Shown here piece after piece: positions 18,901 to 25,590 of a stretch of DNA of 25,590 nt. Position numbers and translations under genes: made by a program. The number at the start of each line of letters is the position of its first letter. The first letter of the stretch is position 1. The notes beneath the pieces were generated by a model. The model was not told the origin of the DNA and did no database searches. It was given only the letters and a program-made list of their open reading frames with translations. The DNA is from JALNXF01 sp964555845 (GTDB lineage Bacteria; Patescibacteriota; Gracilibacteria; BD1-5; UBA2023), in contig CAZKUA010000012.1 in the NCBI GenBank assembly GCA_964555845.1, forward strand, positions 1 through 25,590, in the 5' to 3' direction.

Positions 18901-21900
18901 ATCAGAAATTAATTTATGATGATCTATTGTTCAGCTAGAAGTTTTTGATATGGACCATGACGGCAAGGATGATATAGTTACAGTGGACGATAGCGGAGAA
19001 CTCAATATTTTGTATTGAACAGTTAGGAATTGAGAGCTTGTATTTACAAAAAAATTAGTAGATGATAACCTCTGAATTAAACTAAATACTAGCGTCACAG
19101 CTAATTGATGAGCAATTTATTATACGTGATTACCTCAAATCAAACCAATAGACCAAACTGATTATTATAACCAATCTAAGAGTTTATTAAATGCAAATGG
19201 CGACACTCTACCTCAAGATACTCTTAAAGCTCAGCTAGACAGTCTTATTTATTATCAATATAACACTGGTCCAGATAGGCAGAATCTTACAAGTGCTAAT
19301 AATAGTGAGCTAGATTTTTCAAATGTTAACTCTAACCCAATTTATAATACCAAGACATTCCTCAAATCTCAATATGCCACTGGAAAAAATATTACAATAG
19401 AAAAAAAATATAGTGATAATAATTGAGGAAATCTGCAAGCTGGAGATTTGATAAAAGTGAGTTTAAAGATAACAAATAATTCAAGCTCTACTCTTAGAAA
19501 TGTCGAATATCTTGACTCAAATAAATGACTTCTAGAGACTGATAATGATGGTTGTATAATAAAAACTTTTAATGAAGAAAAGAAAGAAACTTTAAACAAA
19601 TTAATTAACGGAGATTATAGCTATGTTTTTGATTCACTCAATATTCCAGCAAATCAAAGTGTCACAATTGAATATGAACTAAAAGCACCAACTGTTTCAA
19701 TTTGAAAAATACAAGTTTGACTTCTTGAGACGGATGATGTTTATTGAGATATTTCACTAAATCCTAGTAAATCATGTTTATGATCTCAAATTCTCCGGAA
19801 ATCAATTGCGGCTAGATCTTACCAGAAATGAAATAAAACCTTTACAGATAATTCAAAACTCCCATGAGATTTAGAAAAAAATAATATCGATGAAAATGGA
19901 AATTGAGTGCCTGATTATATTGATAAAATAATGAGTTGAGCTACTAATCCATCTACTAATTCAGCCCTAACTCAATATGCGGCAGAAGCTGCTGCTACCT
20001 TAAATAAAGATACTAATAATAATTGAATACCAGATAAAGATGAAGAGAGTTGAGATAGTTTATTTTCATATGATGCAACTTCTTGAGATATTTCAGAGAG
20101 CTGATTAAATGCAGCAAATATTGATGCAATTAATTCTTTTGCCGATACTGCACTCAAATGATTTTGATGTTGATTTGGATGAGGAACTTGTATGAGTATG
20201 CCGTTAAATTGGGCACCTCTTGCTCCTTGAAGTTCCGCAACTGCATTTTGAAATCCTGTGTCACCATCTCTAATGGCTCCATCTTCTTGATTACCAATAT
20301 TTTCAGCTTTAACTTGAATATCTTGACCTTATTGTGTTCCTATTCCTTCTGTTTGGCCTATTTCTCCTTTTTCTTATCCAGGCTGATCTTGTTGATGAAC
20401 TCTCTGAGCCTGAGGTTTATTATGAACTAATTCTCCTACAAATTTTTTCCGTTTGTATGTAACACCAACCCTTACTTGATGAGTTTGAGTGGCGGCATGT
20501 TTTTGATGACCATCTAGTGTAATGGGTAAAATACCAGCAAAATGAGCTTCGCCGATGATTCCTGGGTGAAATTGTGTGGTTGCAGCACAACCTTTGGTTT
20601 GATGTAAGAATGATTGAACAGATGGGAATATATCAAATATTTCATACACTTCAAGAACTTGAAATACTTTTATAAATGCTGCTTCTTGTAAACAAAGTAG
20701 CTCTCTGTCTTCTGAAATATCACCGGAAACCAGACAAAATATTATCAAATATGTTGGATGAGATAATTCTCAAGTTAATGGAATTATGCAAAATAAGGCT
20801 TTACAATCTTGAGGATTAAGTCTAAATGAATGACCTATGGTTCAAGTGGGATCTGGAGATCCAGCGGACGCTGAAGGTGCACTAGATGTATCAATTGATA
20901 GTGATGCGATGAATAATTTTGACGCCGGAAATATCGTAAAAGTGAATTTCAAGAGAGTTTCATCTTTCCCGGATTTTATAATGGATTGGGTATCAAGACA
21001 AACCGAGGAAATAGTCTGAAAGCTAACTTCTCTTCCAACTCTTCGTCTTATCCTTCCAGATTTTAAATGAATTCAAGATTCAAATTGGGTATGATTTACC
21101 GAAAAAATATGAGATGAATATGATAAGTGAGCAAAAAAACAACAAGAATTAATTGATAAAAATAAACAAAAACCTAGTGAAAATGGTAAAAGCTGGAAAA
21201 TTATAGATGATGCAAAATCCTGAGCTGCACCTGCAATAAATACTGCTTCAAAAAATATTTCAGGAATTAAGCAAGCTTATAATTTTATGTCAAAATTACC
21301 GCTTCTGACTCTTGAGACTCAAAGAATTAATTTTGATATTCCATATGTTTCACCTCAAGATATTGAAAAATGGGTTACAAAAGCTAAATTAAAAAAAGCA
21401 GAACGGTGAGCTGAGATTGATAATTTCAAAAAATCTACTTGAGATCTTCCGGGTGATGTAACTTCAAAAGCAGCTGAGTGACTTGTAAAAGATTTAGATA
21501 AAAATATTAAAGTTCTAGAGACTTATAAGAATTTTCCAGATAAATTACTCAGATACCTAAAATGGAAAGAAAGATATACCGGTCAAATTATCTGTAATGT
21601 AGAGACAATTGAACAAATAATGTGATGATATATCAAGAAAAATTGACTAAGATTTAAGGCTTGGGTAGAGCTCTATATTCTAATTAAAGCCATACTTAAA
21701 TCTTGGCAGGTAATTCCTACTTTATTTAAAACATACAATGATAATTGTTCTGGTTGTACAAACGAAAGAAACAATCTGCAGCATTTTATGATAAAATTAA
21801 TTAGTGCTCTAATTCCAAGTATTCCAATTATTACTTTCCCAAAATGGCCAGATATTGTGCTTGACTTACATATGATTAGGGCAGGATTAAATATTTTAAT

Positions 21901-24900
21901 GCCAGAATTTGACTACAAAGTTAAACCAATTGTTCTACCAGATTTACCAAATCTAAACCTGTGAGCAGGTGGCTCTCTCAATGTTTCACTGCCAAGATTA
22001 CCTAATCTCCCAGATTTACCAGACTTACCAGATCTACCGAGCTTGCCAAGCCTAGACTTACCGGATTTACCACCACCACCTACAATTCCAAGTCTTTTTG
22101 GAGAGATAGCTGGAGTCCTTGAGATTCTGAAATTAGTCTCAAAAATAATGTGTATTTATAGAAATTGGTGAAAATATTTTACACCAGAATGGAAAGTTTG
22201 AGAATCAATAGCTGAGCTTACCGAGAGAAAATCAACTCTTCCACTTGATTTCTTATTTGTAGATACTCCTCAATTTGCATTTTCTTTTGTAGATGCTATT
22301 AAGGTTGCTAGTCAAGTAAATCTTGAATTTGACTCAAATTTTATCGTAGAAATGGCAAAAATTACATCAGAACCATTTAATAGATTTTCTGGAAATATTA
22401 GAGAAACTCCAAGTTTATTTAAGCTTCCTGATGCTGGACTTGACCTAAATGTTCCAAATACTAAAATTGGTCCAGATTGAGTAATTATGGATAAACCTTC
22501 TTCATATAATAGCTCACCAGATTACAAGAAAATATCATCTAGTATTGATAAAATGACAAAAATATTAGCTGTAAATTTCTTTAAATTGTATTCTTATATT
22601 GATACAAATAAAGATATTAAAGTGGATAATGATAATTTCAAGAAAATTCTAGATAAATCAGTTAAAGAATTTGCACTATCATCTAATCCAAAAGAGAAAG
22701 AAATTTATAAAACTATAACTTCAGCCACTAGCTATAATTTCAAAGAAGAAGATAAAATAATTAATGAATTACTTCACTTTAATAAAGAAAAATTTAATAG
22801 TGTAAAAGATTATGTAAAAATTGAAAAAACTAAAAATGCAGCTCTAATTTCTGAGCTAAATAATCTAATTAAAGAGAATAAATCAATTATAAATTTCTCA
22901 CCACTTCAAAAATTACAAAATAAAAATCTTAAAGTTTCAGCTCCTGTTGAATTTAATAATACATTAGAATATAATAAGATTTTAGATAAATTTAACAATG
23001 AAACTAAGGCTTCTTATTCTGATTTAATGAATAATAAAGACTCTGATAATTCCATACTTGATGAGGGAAATAAACTGATAAATGAAGTTAAAACTTGAAT
23101 TAATTCGTTTAAGACAGATTTTGCAAATAACGAGCAAGCTAATAAACTCGCATACAACGAAACTTATAATAAGCTACTAGCACTAGAAACTACTTCAACT
23201 TCAACAACTTCTGCCACTACTGCAACGGCTAAAACTCCACTTTATTCTTATGATTATAAATGAATTTATGTTGTAGATGAAGCCGGAAAACAATCTCGTC
23301 TTTTTGAATATATTGATGAAATTGACGGAAGTGAAGATATTTTGCAAATCGATAAGGCATGAGATAAATTTGATGTAGTTTATAAAATGTGAGACTGACT
23401 ATATTTTAAAGCAAATAGAACAAAACAGGATAATAGAACTTCTACAAATGAAATACAAAAAATTTCAAACTTAGACAGTTATTTAAGTGAAAATAGTTGA
23501 AATAATGTTGCAGCTCCAAACTTTTTCAAAGAATCATTTAGCTCAAAAAATTCTGTAGAATTTACATTTTCTCCGGCTGATATTGAGAAAAATAATAGAT
23601 TTAGATTAGAACATTATGATTATATAAATAGATTTGATATTACAAATAATTCATATCTCGCTAATATGTGAATTACCCCATTTGCGAGGCTTAATTATAC
23701 GGATTTAATTCCAGATATTTCAAATGTTATTTGAGTTATTTCAGAATCAAATTCTGGTTATATTTTGAGGAATAATATCGCAAAAATAAATTACGGAGAG
23801 TGAGATGCAAAAGTAAAAATAAGAAATTACAAGAAATTATCAGAGTGACAAACTATTACTGTTCAAGCTGAAAAAGTAGTATATTCAGGAATTTCGTCCG
23901 TTAGAATAAAATACAGAGTAGGGGAGTGATCATATGCTCTTATGACTATTTGAAGTAACCAAAATGTGGAATTTAGTGAAAATGCTGAAGTCTCTGTAAT
24001 TAGCGGAGAATTGTATCTTTTTGAAGATAGTTTCAAAGATGAAGTAATGGATTTAAGCGCTCTCAAATGATTACCACTATTGCCTGGTACAAAAATCGAA
24101 CTCACAAATAGGTCCGCCAATTTTGAGATTTGATATTTTGATTGAGTATCGCTCAGAGTTAATTATTGATCTAGTTATGAATATTATGACCTATGAGAAA
24201 AATCGGATGAATATAGAGTAACTCTGGATAAAACTTATTGATTTTATTATGGTAAACTATATTCAGAAAATGGGATTTCAAGATGAAATATAACTACACT
24301 CTCTCTATTTTCTCCTCAACTTGAAGCAGACAAAGAAATCCCTCTAATTTCTCTTTGACAAAGTATAAAAGTACCAGTTTATAAGAGTGAGACTATAGAT
24401 TTAAAAAAATATATAGATGATATTTCAGGAATATCTGAAATTTATGTTGATGGAGATTTGACTCAAGATAGTGATAAAGATTGAACTCCAGATAATGACA
24501 AAGATAGTTTAAATCCAGCTAATCCATATAAAATCGTTAAATGAAGCAATATTTATCAACTTCTTATTTGACCTTTTGATAATTTGCTGACAAAGACAAT
24601 TAGAATTTATGTGAAAGATAACAATAATAATTTAACTTACAAAGATGTAGTTTTGGAAGTTTATTCTCCAACACCTCAAATAAATACTGTATCTTGATCT
24701 ATTATCAATTGAATTATTAATGAAAAAATAAGCGGAGAACCAATCGATATTTATAGATATAGAGATTCAGTACTTTCTAAGGTAAATAAAAAACAAAACT
24801 CTATTACTGACTCAAATTGAAATTATCAATTTGAAGCTAGTAGTATGGAAAAATGACTTACTCTAAAAAATAGCTCCGGAGCGACAATTGCGATAATTGA

Positions 24901-25366
24901 CGAGAGAACTTGAAAAATAGATCTAAAAAATGAGGATTATTTATTAAAAATTAAGAGTGCAAACGCAGGTAATAATTTAACTTTAGAAATTTATAATAAA
25001 TCTAGTTCAAGCCCAGTTTATACTCAAAACTTTAATTTAACTGTAAATAGAACGCTTGAGCAAGTTGATGATTTTGCGGGTATTACAAATAATTGACTTT
25101 ATTTTAAAACAAATAATGAGTCTTATAAATTAGTAAAAAATTCGACAAATGCACCGACGCTACCTAATTGATGATTTATAGTTGATTCCTTAAATAAGCC
25201 AATAGCGGGAATTTCTACAGCTTGAGATATTTATATAATTAATTCTAATTTTACTCTCGGTTATTCATATTTTGGTAATTATGTCGTTATTGATATTATG
25301 AACTCTTCTCAAGAAATAATCTGAAATCTTCTCTATAAAATAAGCTCTGAATTTTTAATTAATTAA
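12917..25366 (+). CDS. Giant secreted multidomain surface protein (4,149 aa)
   Basis: One open frame of 12,450 nt that I read codon by codon, finding no TAA or TAG and roughly 200 in-frame TGA glycines. A signal peptide spans residues 1-43 (basic start, hydrophobic 17-38, cleavage after KAEA). Residues 48 to about 260 resemble the caspase-like fold of C25 (gingipain-type) proteins: SIVVDEDTY, ILVGKVPIP at 122-130, DPNPEIWHSI at 171-180. Calcium-type loops occur at 950-958 (DLNKNGITD), 2325-2333, 2365-2373 and 3851-3863. About 960-1560 look like Ig/invasin-type beta repeats. FG-GAP/VCBS repeats lie at 1906, 1955 and 2011-2019. A DUF11-like segment lies near 2140-2270, a Gly/Cys/Pro-rich module at 2415-2620 and Leu-Pro triplets at 3025-3058. 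A helical stretch lies near 3190-3410, then beta-rich regions reach the C-terminus. There is no sorting motif or C-terminal membrane helix. Probably an adhesin or host-contact protein. Confidence 0.9.
20159..20700 (+). other. Gly/Cys/Pro-rich module of the giant protein (residues about 2415-2595)
   Basis: Within the giant gene. It opens with FGCGFGGGTCMSMPLNWAPL and continues with many Pro, Ser, Cys and Gly. About 25 of the 180 codons are TGA. It includes GLLGTNSPTNFFRLYVTPT and LTGGVGVAACFGG, which read like a folded, disulfide-bearing domain and not simple low complexity. Base composition is richer in G and C than the flanks. I do not recognise the family. Confidence 0.7.
21989..22090 (+). 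repeat. Leu-Pro-X tandem triplet tract in the giant gene
   Basis: Nine-base units encode Leu-Pro-Asp, Leu-Pro-Asn and Leu-Pro-Ser about ten times (residues 3025-3051), then run into PPPP and TIPSL. The codons vary (TTA/CTA/CTC/TTG, CCA/CCG/CCT), so the protein repeat is kept despite drift at the DNA level. Probably an extended, rigid spacer. Confidence 0.85.
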
Positions 25367-25393
25367 AAATTTTACATTTCTTTCAAAGAAAAA

Positions 25394-25421
25394 TTGATTT
25401 TTTAGTTAAATTTGTTATAAA
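25394..25421 (+). promoter_or_regulatory. Candidate promoter for aspS
   Basis: TTGATT at 25394-25399, a 16-nt spacer ending in an extended TG (25413-25414) and TATAAA at 25416-25421, about 30 nt upstream of the ATG at 25451. No convincing terminator is seen between the giant gene and this site; a weak TTTCTTT/AAAGAAA pair lies near 25378-25392. Confidence 0.5.
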
Positions 25422-25450
25422 TAGCACTATTATTTATAATTTATAATTTT

Positions 25451-25590
25451 ATGTACAGAACTCATACATGCGGCGCATTGAATAAATCAAATATTGGTCA
25501 GGAAATTACTTTATCGGGTTGGGTGGCAAATAGGCGTGATCACGGGGGTATTATTTTTATTGATTTACGCGATAAATACGGGATTACTCA
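25451..25590 (+). CDS. aspS: Aspartyl-tRNA synthetase, N-terminal part (runs off the window)
   Basis: Only the first 46 codons are present. MYRTHTCGALNKSNIGQ followed by LSGWVANRRDHGGIIFIDLRDKYG is the anticodon-binding OB-fold start of class II AspS (or a non-discriminating AspRS), with the RRDHGG..F.DLRD signature. It charges tRNA-Asp with aspartate. All six glycines in this piece are GGN and none is TGA, unlike most genes in the window. Arg CGN and Gly GGG codons are also more frequent, but the sample is small. It sits 84 nt after the giant gene behind its own candidate promoter. Confidence 0.95.
   Translation, partial: MYRTHTCGALNKSNIGQEITLSGWVANRRDHGGIIFIDLRDKYGIT

Noticed and set aside
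20158..20430. 90-aa plus-strand and 124-aa minus-strand (20374-20748) frames
   Set aside because: They are out of frame with the giant gene, which stays open through the region; they arise from the altered base composition of the Gly-rich module.
21989..22090. CRISPR-like short regular repeat
   Set aside because: The 9-base periodic units code for Leu-Pro-X in frame and have no spacers.
22487..23098. Separate 203-aa gene
   Set aside because: It is in frame with the giant gene and bounded on both sides by TGA glycines, so it is an internal stretch of that protein.
96..25366. UGA as tryptophan (Mycoplasma-type code)
   Set aside because: TGA positions align with invariant glycines, not tryptophans, and TGG is present at Trp sites.
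12917..25366. Giant gene as several fused or frameshifted genes
   Set aside because: The frame was followed through every line without TAA or TAG, and there are no internal promoters with start codons or terminators that would suggest separate genes.
1..25590. tRNA, rRNA, CRISPR array or transposase genes
   Set aside because: None was recognised by eye on either strand; a dedicated tRNA search was not possible.

Overview
The window comes from a low-GC bacterium that reads UGA as glycine (translation table 25). This code is known in Candidatus Gracilibacteria (BD1-5) and Absconditabacteria (SR1), both in the Candidate Phyla Radiation. The evidence is direct. In-frame TGA falls on invariant glycines of universal families: the GLGNPG motif of peptidyl-tRNA hydrolase, the SGGVDS loop of TilS and the Walker A GPTGSGKT of a pilus ATPase. 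TGG is still used for Trp and genes end only in TAA or TAG. Under the standard code nearly every gene looks shattered. All coordinates here are for table 25. I cannot tell Gracilibacteria from Absconditabacteria from this window alone.

Layout, 1-10.8 kb: short housekeeping operons separated by small palindromic repeats. A terminator from an upstream gene opens the window. Next come ppaC (+), a minus-strand pair of a GspE/PilB-type pilus ATPase and a small unknown protein (the ATPase runs into a 100-N assembly gap), a plus-strand trio (small membrane protein, PH-domain membrane protein, RNHCP zinc protein), tilS-pth (+), and rplY followed by a thioredoxin-fold protein without its active-site cysteines (-). 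An unknown 240-aa protein (+), a ZIP-like metal transporter followed by radA (-), and recR (-) complete this part.

Layout, 10.9-25.6 kb: the accessory and surface part. A secreted protein with an RlpA-like double-psi beta-barrel domain is followed by a compact RelE/ParE-type toxin-antitoxin pair with an unusually short antitoxin. Then comes one uninterrupted 12,450-nt gene (12917..25366, 4,149 aa) that I read codon by codon and found free of TAA and TAG. It has a signal peptide, an N-terminal region reminiscent of gingipain-type (C25) caspase folds, Ig/invasin-like beta-rich repeats, FG-GAP/VCBS repeats, thrombospondin-3-like calcium loops, a Gly/Cys/Pro-rich module packed with UGA codons, a Leu-Pro-Asp triplet tract and a C-terminal beta-rich region. 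The window ends in the start of aspS.

How the parts may fit together (inference): known relatives are small cells living on the surface of host bacteria, some of them predatory. A giant secreted calcium-binding surface protein, a wall-acting RlpA-like protein and a type IV pilus motor would suit attachment to, and remodelling of, another cell's envelope. The sequence does not prove that they work together.
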